NCBI GenBank assembly: GCA_026936325.1
Contig: JAPTHN010000011.1
Location: 3,415,001 to 3,479,000, forward strand
Direction: 5' to 3'
Origin: Platynereis dumerilii
Lineage: Eukaryota; Annelida; Polychaeta; Phyllodocida; Nereididae
DNA length: 64,000 bases
The first letter of the stretch is position 1. Each line of letters starts with the position of its first letter. The translations under genes and the position numbers were made by a program. Under the pieces are notes generated by a model. It saw only the letters and a list, made by a program, of their open reading frames with translations. It searched no databases and was not told the DNA's origin. Positions 1 to 12,563 of this stretch are shown here, in pieces.

Positions 1-1636
1 CGAAAAATATTATTCCAGACGTACGGAACAGACCGTGTCTTAAAGAGAGTGCCATCTTTAGAAGCACATTGTGGGTAAAAGCATTTTCGCTGTGATTTCT
101 TTTTTGGTATTTTTTCTTTGTTGCTTCCTCAATGCACAGGTAAATGGCATCTGTTCTTCCTGGTTTGCACGAAGAGCTATTGATGCTTTGCAAAAGTTTG
201 GCAGTTATTTCTTAGCCTTTGAGTTTTATCAGAATCTCCATTTCACACAAATGCGAAGAATGTAACCGCAATTGTACCTTCCAGGAATCTGAAATACTTT
301 TTAAATTGATCTTTTTGCAAGGAATGGTGTGCTGCCACCCCTTCCTCTTTAATTATCCTCATTCATGAATTCATTCTGCCATTCCTTTAAATTAGCTTTC
401 CAGTTGTGTCCTTGGATGTCCTAGTGAGAGAGATAGGATTAGGAATGTGTCTCATTGTAATAAGAACTATTCATTACTCTGCTCTGCTAATGATGGACCT
501 CGCCTTGAATCTGACACACACTCAAGTTCTAATGTGGCAATTTTACAGTGGTTGGAAGGTTGGTTGGGAGATGGAGGAAAGAAGACCTGCCAATGAAAGA
601 CAAAAGTGTGTGGCACTTCAAGGCAAGGAGTCTATATAGAAAGAGATGTCTTTGGAGGGATGCAGGAAGGACACAGATTTCGAGGAGACAAAAGGTGGCT
701 GGATATTTGTTTAGAGGCTTGCAAATGAAGCATGCTGATACGAAAAACAATATCCTGCAGCAGCTTGTGGAGATACACAAACCAACTGAGATTCTCTAAG
801 AACCTAGAGAGGGTGTGAAAGAAGAGCAAGAGAGAAATGTAATGCTTAGTGATGGTATAACTGTTGCCTCTCTGGGCAATCTATCGCTCCTTTTGCCTTA
901 AGCCCCTATCCTTTGTCAATTCCTTTGGCAGTCCTTTGCAATCTCCAATCTGCTCTTAATTAAAATGCACTGGCCTAACTGGAGCTCCCTTCAAGTGCCT
1001 TGAGATGCAGCAAATTGAACAGTCAGAATGAATGTGTGGGATGGTTTGGTGTGTGCCAGCAGCCACCTGTGGACATCCCCTGACACTTTATTGTCTCCTT
1101 CTCTCTCAATTGTCTCTCTATTGTTCATCCAGTTAATGGAAGTCCTAAGAGAGTCTGTGGGAGTCTTCTCTTTGTATTTCTTCTGTAAGTTGCCCGATTC
1201 TTTGTTTCTCTTTTTGTCTCTCCAAAAAGATGAATGCGAGCCACCAGCTGGCCTGCGGTCATCCGGTATACTTAGGACATTATCCTTTGTGTATTGGAGG
1301 ATAAGATCTGCTCTCGATAGTTTATCAATATTTCATGTTTTTCTAATGCAAAAGACCTTCCATTCTTCTGTTACAGTTATCATGTGATATAAGAATTTCG
1401 AGTCCTTCAACAAACTTTTTCGGAAACTTTCCAAATTGTACCAGTTGACATTGATGTAGACTAGTTGTGATCATTAGTCCGGATGGATATATATTACAAA
1501 CGAGCTTGTTAGCTACGGAGCAATTTATTTGTCACATATCCTCCCCTTGATGTCTGTCTAATACGAAATAGGCGGTTAATTGACCATATAATATTGCGTC
1601 TGACTTTTTTCCTCTCAACTCGCAAGCAGTCCCTTC

Positions 1637-1667
1637 ATTGGTTCTGTTTGTAGGTAGCTATAAAAGG
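1637..1667 (+). promoter_or_regulatory. Candidate core promoter (ATTGG plus TATA box), copy 1
   Basis: An inverted CCAAT box (ATTGG, 1637-1641) lies 17 bases before TATAAAAGG (1659-1667). The same pair, with the same spacing, is kept in the second tandem copy at 7171-7201, although the surrounding sequence differs at several bases. No recognised exon follows, so promoter function is inferred from motifs alone. Confidence 0.25.
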
Positions 1668-1954
1668 CGATCGATCAGGAGCTGCTTTGAAGCCTTCCTG
1701 GGCTAATTGACCATCTACTGGAGTCTGTGGAGCTCTGTAGGGACTAATGTAGACTGATGTAGAAAACTAGGTAATTATGTAAGAGATCTGTACTTGTGTC
1801 TAGCCTTGGTGACACTATTGGAAAAATGGCATCTTCATAGGGCTGAAGTGATTTCCTTTTCTAACAAGTCGTTTTCTCCCGGACAAGACATTGATCTGGT
1901 CTGCTTCGGCTTTATTCCTCTTAATGAACTGCTCTTTCAATCTCCTTCTTCTTA

Positions 1955-2137
1955 AACAACTCTGCGGTCTCCATTCCAACTTTTTGGAAATGTAAAACAC
2001 CTTTTTCTGATGATGCTCATTGTTCATTTTTCACCTTTTCTACACAACTCCTTTGTTTCATTACACAACTGCACAGTCTCCAGTCCAACTTTTTTGGAGA
2101 TGTAAAATACTTTTTTCGGATGAAGCTCATTGCCCTT
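1955..2137. repeat. Local tandem duplication of about 90 bp
   Basis: Two adjacent, diverged copies of a segment read ACAACTCTGCGGTCTCC or ACAACTGCACAGTCTCC, followed by a CCAACTTTTTGGA-type core and a T-rich stretch. The second tandem unit has only one copy (about 7490-7560), so this is either a duplication private to P1 or a loss in P2. Confidence 0.6.
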
Positions 2138-2184
2138 TTTCTCCATTGCTTAAAACATAATGTCTGTTCGTCTATTCCACATAA

Positions 2185-4221
2185 GGGTTGTTTTTCAATC
2201 GGGGTACATGGTTTTGTCTCAAGGGGGTCAAAAATAAGGGTCTTTTATTTTTCACCAAATTAACTTTTTTCGATTGCAATATAACTTGCCTTGAATTTCT
2301 GAAAATTTTAGGGCTACAAGTATTCTGCTTTTTTTTAAATTTGACATTTTGTGTTGTGGTATTGAGAAATTTGACAAAAAACAACTATCATGCCCATCCG
2401 TCTATTACTGGTTTATAGCGTTCCTCGTTGTATCGGCTTATGCTGAGTTGGTAGATAGACATATGGCAATGAAAAATATTCTTACTTGCTTGATTTTGGC
2501 CAAGCACTTTGTCTATACCAAGAAAAACAAACATTTTGGGAACCATTTTTCCGATAACAATACTATATCTTCTACATAGCAACTCCTATCTGCCATTGAC
2601 CCCACATTTTCACAGACTGACTGGTCTGCAAGACAAAATAGAACAACTCCACCAAATGTCAACAGTTTATTCGTACTGATAGTCATGGTATGACCCGCTG
2701 AATTTAACAAATACGACAACATAAATTCATTCGGAGAGGACACTTATTTTGACATGACAATGTTTATAATATAAAGTCTCTGTGGCATACTTCTCGCAGT
2801 TGTGGATAAATCAGACCTTGAAACACAATTTTCGTCATAGAATTAGGTGACTAAGGATACCTTTTTGTTTTCTTTAAAATTGTAGTTAAAGCTATATATG
2901 TTCGCAAATGCAATAGTTCTTATTGGCACTATAGAGTTGTCATTTCTGCAGAAATTTGTGAGACATATACTACATATATATGCATTGCTTGTTCATTCAG
3001 ACACAGCAATGGCACTTATTACATTACTCATTAGTGTCTATCCAGCTAACCGAGCAATATCGTTTAAGGCAAAGGCAAGCAGAAAACTACAATTGCTTTT
3101 CTTGTCAAACATTTTCCCTCTCCCCCTTAAAGAGTAGAACGGCTTCATTCATACGTTAGGGTGTACCAGGGAATGATTAAATTAATTTGAATGACCTAAC
3201 TATAAAGGAAATAACAAGGCAAAACAACCATGAGAACATCGCAAGTAGTGGGGTATTTAAATCTCTCTTTAAGCAATTGAAAAAGAAAGATGTATTTCAA
3301 CCATGTTCTGAGGAGTCCACAGGAGGTGGCACTTGAGCATTTGAGCAGTTAAAAATAACTCAAAATGACAAATTACATTGCATATTGTGCACATACTAAA
3401 TATCAATGGCTAATGACAGCAATTAGCAAGATCATGCCCTTGGATATGATACCACCAAAAAACCCAACTTTTGGTTCGGAGAGGACAATGACATTTGACA
3501 GGCTCAATTCTGCATAAGCATTAATGTTAGTGAGATGCACTTTGTCAGTGTCTCAAAACCTATTAGCACTACAATTTCAAAGTCTTAAAAGTCAGGTAAA
3601 TCCTTTTGTAAGGAAATAAAAGCCATTTTTCCTCTTTTTTCGGAGAGGACAAGATTTGACGGAAAGCTGTTTTCGGCGTTTTCCGTGCTACGAGTATCGC
3701 GCAGTTGGTACAACTGAAGTGAAAAACTTAAAAAAACGTTGTCTCAACTATTGAAGGAGTATTTCTGTAAAATAAAAATACTCTTAATTTGATGTTATCA
3801 CTGTTTTAGCCGACCCAATTTCGGAGAGGACAATATTTGACGGAATTGACCTTTAAGTATTCAATGCATGATTCTGAAGAGACTAATCATAGTTGTTGCA
3901 TGTAATTCTAATGTTGAACTCTCGGGACCATGTTGAAAGCATAATCACATTGGTTAAAACTTACTGTTAGGTCAGGACTTAAAAATCTGAAGCGATATTT
4001 GCGTAATTTGCAAATGAGACAGTCAATTTTGGTCAAAATGACACAAATACATTTTTTTCAGGCATTTATCAACCGATTTGAATAATTTTTTCGCTACTGT
4101 AGGTCTCTCTCAGTATGTTTAATCATTCTGTGTAACGTTTTTTCCACATATATGCTTGGTATTTCTGGTATTTTGGATCTCGTGTCACTTTCCAGAGCGT
4201 ACCCCGATTGAAAAACAACCC
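2185..4221. mobile_element. Non-autonomous DNA transposon, 2037 bp, 23-bp terminal inverted repeats
   Basis: Both ends carry a perfect 23-bp inverted repeat starting GGGTTGTTTTTCAATC (2185-2207 and 4199-4221). It is flanked by the direct repeat ATAA (2181-2184 and 4222-4225). The second tandem unit has the uninterrupted site at about 7580-7600 (CACATCAAATAG), so the insertion is directly demonstrated. The 4-bp target duplication and GGG ends do not let me choose a superfamily; Sola-, Kolobok- or piggyBac-related groups are possible. No transposase frame is visible, and the interior is AT-rich. Inside, the motif TTCGGAGAGGACA occurs four times on the same strand (about 2730, 3476, 3639 and 3821), usually followed by a TTTGACGG-like word. 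These may be internal binding repeats. Confidence 0.9.
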
Positions 4222-7170
4222 ATAAGCAAATTGTAAGAAATCCTTCTTATACTCAAGAAAGGTTGAGGAAACTTTGGCAAAAGCTTTTGTTATGTATCCA
4301 ATCAGCTGTGATGCACTGCGGACAGCATTCTGTGCCTGAAAGGGACTCAGTGCTATGGTGGCATTAAGTAAATGATGAATTGTGGTCGTGGAGTTACATA
4401 AATGTGATATGTCTTCTATAACGAGCATTTGGCGTAGTCTCCCAGAATGACTCACTTCTCGGGAGTGACTAAGGAATGCCAGGAACGCCAAGAGGTGGTC
4501 TGTCCGATGCACGCTTTCATGAGATGGCAATTCGTCACCATTTGGTGGTCTGAGCTTTTGTCATCTCCTTGCTTAACAAACCCACTCACTCATTGTTGGG
4601 CAAATAGCACACAGCTTTTAATCTGCGGATTAGTGTCAGTGATAGATGTTCCTGTAGCATTAAGGCAAATAAACATGATGTGAATGATGACAATCTCTGC
4701 AGTGCACAAATGCCTGTCTTTCATTCAAATGCCCTCACAGAGCCACTCGCTACATCCACTATTCCGGTATCCACATCCACCAGAGCTGGCTCTAAGTGCT
4801 TCTTCGTGATGAATGACAGGCCAACCCACACCTCACCCACCCATAATGCTTAATCTTGTATGACTGCTACATCTGAGCAGCTTCTCCCCATGATAATGCA
4901 CCTCTCTGCTTTACTTTTAGCGACAGTCGCTCTAGTCTCTACAGCTGACATTTTCCTATGTGCCACAAACCACTAATTTTGACTCATATATTGTATAGTC
5001 TTAATTATTTTACAGCAGCTATTGTATTTTCAGTCTCTCAGACATACATTGTGTATAATTTGATTTTGACATACTGTATAAGGCAGTGATGTGAAGGAAA
5101 TGACTTTCAGCGGAACATAAAGTAAAAAGTGATACATTCTTCATGAGCGGCCAAAGGCTGTGCTAAGCAAGGTGTTTCATGGTGTAGAGGATGAGAGAAA
5201 GATGCTCAAAAGACCCTGGGATGATGTGGGATGAAGAAAGAATGCTTATACATAAAATATTCTCTATTCTGTTTCTCTGACTGGAAGCTGAATCATTGGG
5301 GAAAGGCCAAATTGGAAAGAGAATTGGTCAAAGTGTCATTGGCCTATTTTGCTCAGGTTGCAAGTTCAAAACATATGGTCCCAGGTTTGATTATGGGCCC
5401 CTCCTTAGCAATATCCCAATACATAGGCCTACAGTAAATGTGTAACATGTTGTGGAAATCATCCTGTCTTTGAAATGGTAAATAGACATATATGTTACTG
5501 AGTTTGGCATTGTTCTGTACTGGTCGGTTATGAGAGTGTTGCGTGAAAAAAACTGGGTCTAAAGAGAGTGCCTTCTTTTGAAGCAGATTGTGGGTTAAAG
5601 CATTTTCTCTGTGATTTCTGTTTTGAAATTTTTTTCTTTGTCGCATCTTCAATGCAAAAGTAAATGGCATCTGTTGTTCCTGGTTTGCACGAGGAGCTAT
5701 TGTTGCTTTGCAAAAGTTTGGCTGTTATTTCCTTGTCATAGTCCTTGCTTTCTATCAGAATCTCCGTTTCACACAAATGCCAAGAAGATAGTTGCAATTG
5801 TACCTTCCAGGAATCTTAAATAATTTTTAAATTTATCTTTTTGCATAGAATGGTGTGCTACCACGCCTTTCTCTTTAATTATCTTCATTCATGAATTCAT
5901 TCTGCCATGCCTTAATGCCACTTGTGTCCTTGGATGTCCTAGTGAGAGAGATAGGATTAGGAATGTGTCTCATCGTATTAAGCACTATTCATTACCCTGC
6001 TACTGATAGACCTCACCTTGAATCTGACACACACAAGTTCTAATGTGGCATTTTTACAGTGGTTTGAAGGTTGGTTGGGAGATGGAGGAAAGAAGACCTG
6101 CCGAGGAAAGACAAAAGCGTGTGGTACTTCAAGGCAAGGAGTCTATATAGAAAGAGATGTCTTTGGAGGGATGCAGGAAGGACACAGATTTCGAGGAGAC
6201 AAAAGGTGGCTGGATATTTGTTTAGAGATAGGCAAGTGAAGCAAGCTGATAGGAAAAACATATCCTGCAGCAGCTTGCGGAGATACACAAACCAACTGAG
6301 ATTCTCGAAGAACTTAGAGAGGGTGTGAAAGAAAAAGAGAGAGATGTAATTGCTTAGTGATGGTAGGACTGTTGCCTCTCATCCCAATCTACCACTCCTC
6401 TTTCCTTAAGCTGCTATATTTTGGCAATTGCTTTGGCGTTCCTTTGCCTTCTCCAATCTGCTCTTAATTAAAATGCACTGGCCTTGCTGGAGCTCCCTTC
6501 AAGTTCCTTTGCAATACAGCAAATTGAACAGTCAGGATGAATGTGTGGGATGAATTGGTGTGTGCCAGTAGCCACCTGTGGACATCCCCTAACTCTGCAT
6601 TGTCTCCTTCTCTCTCACTTCTCTCTCAATTGTGCATCCAGTTAATGGAAGTCCTAAGAGAGTCTTTTGGAGTCTTCCCTTTGTATTTCTTCCTTTAAGT
6701 TTCTCGCTTCTTTGTTCCTCTTTTTGTCTCCATCTAAAAAGATGAATGCAAGCTGTCGGCTAAACTTAGTCTCCACACAGCAGTATGGTCATCCAGTATA
6801 CTTTGAACTTTATCCTTTGTGTGTTGGAGGATAAGCTCTGGTCTCAATAGCTTATCAATATTTCATGTTTTTCTAATACAAAAGACCTTCCATTCTTCTG
6901 TCAAAGATAGCACGTGTCATTGATATAAGAATTGCGAGTCCTTCAACTAACTTGTTCAGAAACTTTCCTAATTGTACCAGTTGAAGTTGATGTAGACTGG
7001 TTGGGATCATTAGTCCGAATGGATATACATATGACAAACGAGCTCGTTAGCTACAGAGCAATTTATTTGTCACATATCCTCCCCTTGATGTCTGACGTAA
7101 TACGAAATAGGTGGTTAATTGACCATTCCGTGTCTGACTTTTTTCCTCTCAACTCGCAAGCAGTCCCTTC

Positions 7171-7201
7171 ATTGGTTCTGTTTGTAGGTAGCTATAAAAG
7201 G
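7171..7201 (+). promoter_or_regulatory. Candidate core promoter (ATTGG plus TATA box), copy 2
   Basis: ATTGG at 7171-7175 and TATAAAAGG at 7193-7201 repeat the arrangement seen at 1637-1667, with the same spacing. No downstream exon is recognised. The motif pair could be chance within a generally conserved duplicate. Confidence 0.25.
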
Positions 7202-8392
7202 CGATTGATCAGGAGCTGCTTTGAAGCCTTCCTGGGCTAATTGACCATCTACTGGAGTCTGTGGAGCTCTGTAGGGACTGATGTGGGCTGATGTAGAAAA
7301 CTAGGTAATTATGTAAGAGATCTGTACTTGTGTCTAGCCTTGGTGACACAATTGGAAAAATGGCATCTTCAGAGGGCTGAAGTGATTTCCTTTTCTGACA
7401 AGTCTTTTTCTCCTGGACACGACATTGATCTGGTCTGCTTCAGCTTTATTTCTCTTAATGTACTACTCTCTAAATATCCTTTTTCTTAAACAACTCCACA
7501 GTTTTCGGCCCAACTTTTTGGAAATGTAAAACACCTTTGGTACTTTTTCACCATTTCTTAAAATGTAACAGCCACTCGTCTGTTTCACATCAAATAGCAA
7601 GAAGTGCTTCTTATTCTCAAGAAAGGCGGGGGAAACTTTGGCAAAAAGCTTTTGTTATGTTTCCAATCAGCTGTGATGCACTGCGGACAGCATTCTGTGC
7701 CTGAAAGGGACACACTGCTGTGGTGGCATTAAGTAAATGATGGATTGTGGTGGTGAAGTTACATAAATGTGATATGTCTGCTATAACGAGCACTTGGCGT
7801 AGTCTCTCAGAATGACTCACTTCAGGGGAGTGACTAAGGAATGCTGAGAAGGCCAAGAAGTGGTCTGTCCGAAGCACGCTTTCACCAGATGGCAATTCAT
7901 CACCATTTGCTGGCCTGAGCTTTTTGTCATTTCTTTGCTTACAGGAGATCGCGTTGAATTAAGACTTGTGAAACACCAGAACTGAGAAATTTTATTGTAC
8001 ATGACGTGTGGTAGAAAACTACTCATGTATGACAGATTTTCATTCAATTTTATGTGTATATTGGAGCTGAGAATTAAATCGTATTTCTGTCAGTTTGTCA
8101 GTTTATTTCAGTATATTGCAAACGTATGAACAAAACAAAACTGCAATAATTAGTAAATCGCAAATTTGGAACAATTTGTGTAATCCCTGTCAATCTTGAA
8201 GTACAGGTGCATGTTTGATTGGTCAGAAATCATTAGTGGGCAGGGCAACTCATACCATTTATGAACAGGGATTGACTTACACTACACTAGAGCAAACCAG
8301 ACTGCATTTTGTGAATGTTCAATCAACTCTGCATATTCTTGATTGTTTAGGCAGGTTACATAGACAGGTTACATAGACTGCTTGTATAGATC

Positions 8393-8510
<118 letters not shown>

Positions 8511-8695
8511 ATGAATGATTGATTGATTGATTGGATTGATTTATAGATTGATTGATTGAGTGATTGAATGATTGAATGATTGAATGATTGATTGATTGAA
8601 TGATTGAATGATTGATTGATTGACTGAATGATTGATTGAATGATTTAATGAATGATTGATTTAATGATTTCATGATTTGGTGGTTGATTGAATGA
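8511..8695. repeat. GATT/AATGATTG tetranucleotide-derived tract
   Basis: This tract consists of impure repeats of GATT and AATGATTG, directly following the GATA run. It looks like an older microsatellite of related phase. Its reverse strand encodes an apparent Ser/Ile/Asn/Gln-rich frame that is only the repeat read as protein. Confidence 0.92.
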
Positions 8696-10284
8696 TATAT
8701 AATTAGATAGATAACTAGATAGTCCGATAGATACCTAGATAGGTGAGATAGTTAGATAGATAGATTAATAATATATTGATCTATGTAACTTTCTGTAAAT
8801 AATGAAAACTAATTGACTGATGCATTTGACATTATGTTTACCGAGAGGTCTTGTGGTAGATCAGAATCAGCATGCTTTAAAATATGCTGTCTGGACTTGT
8901 GAAATGTGGACAATTTTTAATCACTTGATAAACTCATTGGCATCGACAAAATGTTATTATGCCAGACAGCTTATTTCGAGTATTTCACTGTTTCTGTTTG
9001 TTTTTGAAATGTTTCATGGTCAGCTCTCTCTCTCTTTTTTACTGTTAGTAATCTTTCATGCCTGAGCAGACCTCATTTTCTGTCTACCACATGTCATCTG
9101 TGCACCATACATCACGATCTTAAATATCATTTTCTTAATAATTCATCTTTGAATAATTTTTTCAGCACCAAGGCTTTGCAGGATCATTTCCTGATACAAT
9201 GCCCACCAATTGCTACGCAAATATAAAAATTTAACTGATTAGTTCGAAGACAGTCATCAAAAGCTATCAAAACACAATTTCACCAGCTTTCAATCTCCAC
9301 AAGTCAACTTCAACGCGAATTCCTGTAACAAACCCACTCACTCATTGTTGAGCAAATAGCACACAGCTTTTAATCTGCGGATTAGTGTCAGTGATAGATG
9401 TGCCTGTAGCATTAAGGCAAATGAACATGATGTGAATGATGACAATCTCTGCAGTGCACAAATGCCTGCCTTGCAAATGCCCTCACCGACGCTCACACAT
9501 CCACTTGCTACATCCACTATCCCTTTACATCCACATCCAGATCTGGCTCTAAGTGCTTCTTCGTGATGAATGACAGGCCACCCCACACCTCACCCACCCA
9601 TAATGCTTAATCTTGTATGACTGCTATATCTCAGCGGCTTCTCCCTATGATAATGCACTTCTCTCACTTCTCTGTTTTAGCGACAGTCACTATAGTCTCT
9701 ACAGCTGACATTTTCCTATGTGCCACACATTGCTAATTTAGATTCATATATTGTCTGTAATTTAGGATTCATTATTTTACAGCAGCTATTGTATTTTCGG
9801 TCTCTCTGACATACATTGTGTATAATTTGATTACGACACACTGTATAAGGCAGTGATGTGAAGGAAATGACTTTCAGCGGAACATAAAGTAAAAAGTGAT
9901 ACATTCTTCATGAGCGGCCAAAGGCTGTGCTAAGCAAGGTATGTCATGGTGTAGAGGATGAGAGAATGATTCTTTAAGATCCTGGGATGATGTGGGATGA
10001 AGAAAGAATGCTTATACATAATATATTCTCACTTCTGTTTCTCTGACTGGAAGCAGAATCATTAGTGACAGGCCAAGTTGGAAAGAGAATTGGTCTGTTT
10101 TGCTCAGGTTGCAGGTTCAAAACATAAGATCCCAGGTTTGATTATGGGTCCCTATACGTAGGCTGGCAGTAAATGTGAAACATGTAATGGAAATCATGCT
10201 CTCTTTGAAATGGCGCATAGACATATATGCTACAGAGTTTGGCATTGTTCTATACCGGTCGGTTATGAGAGTGTTGCGTGAATG

Positions 10285-10800
10285 AGTAACAGAAGAGCAA
10301 GGTCCTTCTATGTGTCCTTTCTTCGTGCCCTTCATTTGGGGATCCCTTGAGTCGCCTCCGTTAATGGAGTGCACAGGTTACAACGATCCAAGACAAGGGG
10401 GTTAGAAGTAGAAGGCCCTTTTGGGGATAGAGCGGAAGAGCGCAAAGCCTTACAAGGAAAGTGTATTTAGTCGGCTTCAAAGGCATTAGGTTGGAAGATA
10501 GTGAGAGAAGATCGGTCTGATCGGAAGGTGTTGTTCGTGACACCCGGCTGCCATGGGATGAGTGAGATAGCGAGTGAATGCCAAGACATGGCGCAAGGAA
10601 CATGGCGCAAGGACATGGCGGAAAGAACATGGCGGAAAGACATGGTGCGAGGGACATGACAGGAGGAGCATTAAATGGGACTGGAAAAGGACAAGGAAGG
10701 ACATTGCCCTGAGGACAGACACACGACGATCCACTCTCTGTGGCAGGGGAGACTCAGCAATTGTTCGAAGATAAAGCTTATTCATAGATACACTACAGCT
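10285..10800. other. Single-copy, locally GC-richer stretch; possible old repeat
   Basis: This stretch follows the end of the P2 unit and has no second copy in the window. It is GC-richer than its surroundings and contains a purine-rich minisatellite at 10585-10661. On the minus strand a segment begins TGTCACGAACAACACC, which resembles the start of some LTRs, but I find no matching partner end or target duplication. No gene is supported. Confidence 0.4.
10585..10661. repeat. ACATGGCGSAAGGA minisatellite
   Basis: About five tandem copies, each 14-15 bp, of ACATGGCGCAAGGA or ACATGGCGGAAAGA. The copies differ at a few bases. No coding meaning is assigned. Confidence 0.85.
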
Positions 10801-10804
10801 GAAT

Positions 10805-10848
10805 ATTACAGTTTATGTAAGCTCCCTCTCTAAGAGATAAACTGTAAT
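10805..10848. repeat. Perfect 12-bp inverted repeat (hairpin)
   Basis: The arm ATTACAGTTTAT at 10805-10816 is matched exactly by ATAAACTGTAAT at 10837-10848, with a 20-base pyrimidine-rich spacer. It could be the remnant of a small foldback element or chance. No flanking direct repeat is obvious. Confidence 0.6.
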
Positions 10849-11829
10849 TTTTTGTATCTACGTCTTAACCTGTAAGAATTCTTACATGTAAAAAGTTTGT
10901 TACAATTTAAGATACTACCAAATTGTTCAATGCTCTAGCGTGAAACTTTTTCCGTGTAAAACGTCATGGATACGTGTGTAAATATGCCTCAGAGCCTCTG
11001 ATAAGTATTCTGTAGGGGTCTCTGGCATTGAGACCTTTTCAGAATCAGAGACACCTTGTGGACTGTAATAACATCGTCGATCCGTGCCGCAACTTTGAGC
11101 TCAAATTTAACCAATTTCTAATTAGTACTCAACCATAATATACATGTTTCCGGGTAGAAGAAGCCAACACCTTCAAAATGAAGATATTTTCAAGTCTGTC
11201 AGATACATAGTTATTTCACAAAGTGGAATTTTGCAAACGAAGATTTATTGGAAAGGAAATCAGACAGGCAGGAAGTAGTTTGAGGGATGGAGTGAATATT
11301 GCTGCTCTGTGATTGGTCCACATTCAGATTAACAAATTGCAAGTCAAGTTATGAATAATTCGTTCATTAAAAAGCATTTTTCGTTAGTTTAGCAGACCTT
11401 TTAACGAAAAATGATGTTAGATGAACGAAATAGTTATTTTTCCATTCACAATGGACTGCCCAAATTTCAAAAATTAGGCTGAAAACTTGTCAATATGACC
11501 TTATAGATCTGAGCCATTTGAAGGTGCAATTAACTACTTTGTTCTAAATTACACTTGATAAATGCTGAAAGCCTGACACTAAGGTGTGAATCCAGATTGC
11601 ACTTCAGATAGTCTTGTCCTTCTATTGTAAACATGATAAAAGGAATGGTGACACTTATTACTATTAATTTTGATTGTTGAAAACTTGAAACTGGGATTTG
11701 TGCGTATCAATTTACCATTTTGAAGCTATACAAATGCTTAAATCTGATTATTAATTATTATTGCATTAAATGATGTTTGAGATCGCAAGGGGTGTTTACG
11801 ACAGAAATACTCATGTAGTGTTTTTTTTT

Positions 11830-11920
11830 TAAATATTTATGTAACCATCAAACATCATATTGTGTGTATTTCATGCATTTTATGCCAAATAAAACTTCTT
11901 GAGTCTTGAGTCTCGAATTA
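11830..11920 (+). mobile_element. Possible 5'-truncated LINE 3' end
   Basis: AATAAAACTTCTTGAGTC is followed by a repeated TTGAGTC word. An AATAAA signal running into a short 7-base tandem tail is the pattern seen in CR1/L2-like LINE ends. No target duplication could be resolved, so this is tentative. Confidence 0.35.
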
Positions 11921-12504
11921 TTCCTATGTAACTATCAATAAATTTGTCTTCAGATAAGGCCGTAGGCCCTGTAACAACTCACATAATTGTATACCTATTA
12001 ACTCATTAATAAAATGTTTTCAGCTAAAGACAAGGGAGAGCACATATTAATAGGAGTATTATTTCAAAGTGAGGGGGCAAATCAGGTTGGAGTCTGCAAA
12101 CGATTTGTTTCCCTCAGCTACAGAAATTGTGTAATGCAAAGAGTCAGTTGATTGAGTTTGAAGTGTCAAGCAAGTGTTACTTATAGACACCGTTTTTTAA
12201 GGTTTTAATCTAACATGCATGCATTTCTATTAGGTAGATCAACCAGAGGTGTAATGAAAATATGTTTGCCATTTAAACATGTTTCGTTTGCCCAAATACT
12301 CCCATGCATCCATCTTTTTTTTACCATGGGTTCTATATTCATACAATTACAAAGTCCCAGATCTATTAGATCTTGGGATTTAACGAGCCACTTTCTCAAA
12401 ATGTATCTTCCCATAAAAGTATCTGTTACTGTGAATAAATCCAGCAATTTCTTTAAAAATTGTCTTAATCTCCTCCAAGAATATTTTCAACTAGGCCAAA
12501 TATA

Positions 12505-12563
12505 TATCGATCTTATCTATCTATCCTATCTATCTTATCTAATAATATCTATCTTATCTATCG
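12505..12563. repeat. TATC/TCTTATC microsatellite
   Basis: Interrupted TATC repeats with CTTATC variants. Simple sequence only. Confidence 0.85.

Larger units (their letters stand above)
38..5550. repeat. Tandem unit P1 of a two-copy duplication
   Basis: This unit is repeated head-to-tail at 5551-10284. The order of landmarks is the same in both copies: the stretch beginning TCTTAAAGAGAG, the segment at 540-850, the TATA-bearing segment near 1640-1720, the segment at 4235-4560, and the end near 5530 reading TCGGTTATGAGAGTGTTGCG. By eye the copies agree at roughly nine bases in ten, with many small indels. P1 is longer because a 2037-bp DNA transposon sits at 2185-4221. Bases 1-37 have no counterpart, so the left edge of the duplication appears to be near 38. 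Open frames at 406-799 and 4123-4530 are short, unrecognised and interrupted differently in the two copies, so I call no gene. Confidence 0.88.

Noticed and set aside
4123-4530. Minus-strand frame of 135 codons, partly shared with 7617-7895
   Set aside because: Its C-terminal part runs into the inserted transposon, and the shared part differs at several residues with no family match. It could be an old exon fragment but cannot be supported.
10374-10800. Possible solo LTR on the minus strand starting TGTCACGAAC
   Set aside because: No matching CA end with a flanking direct repeat could be found, and there is no empty site to compare.
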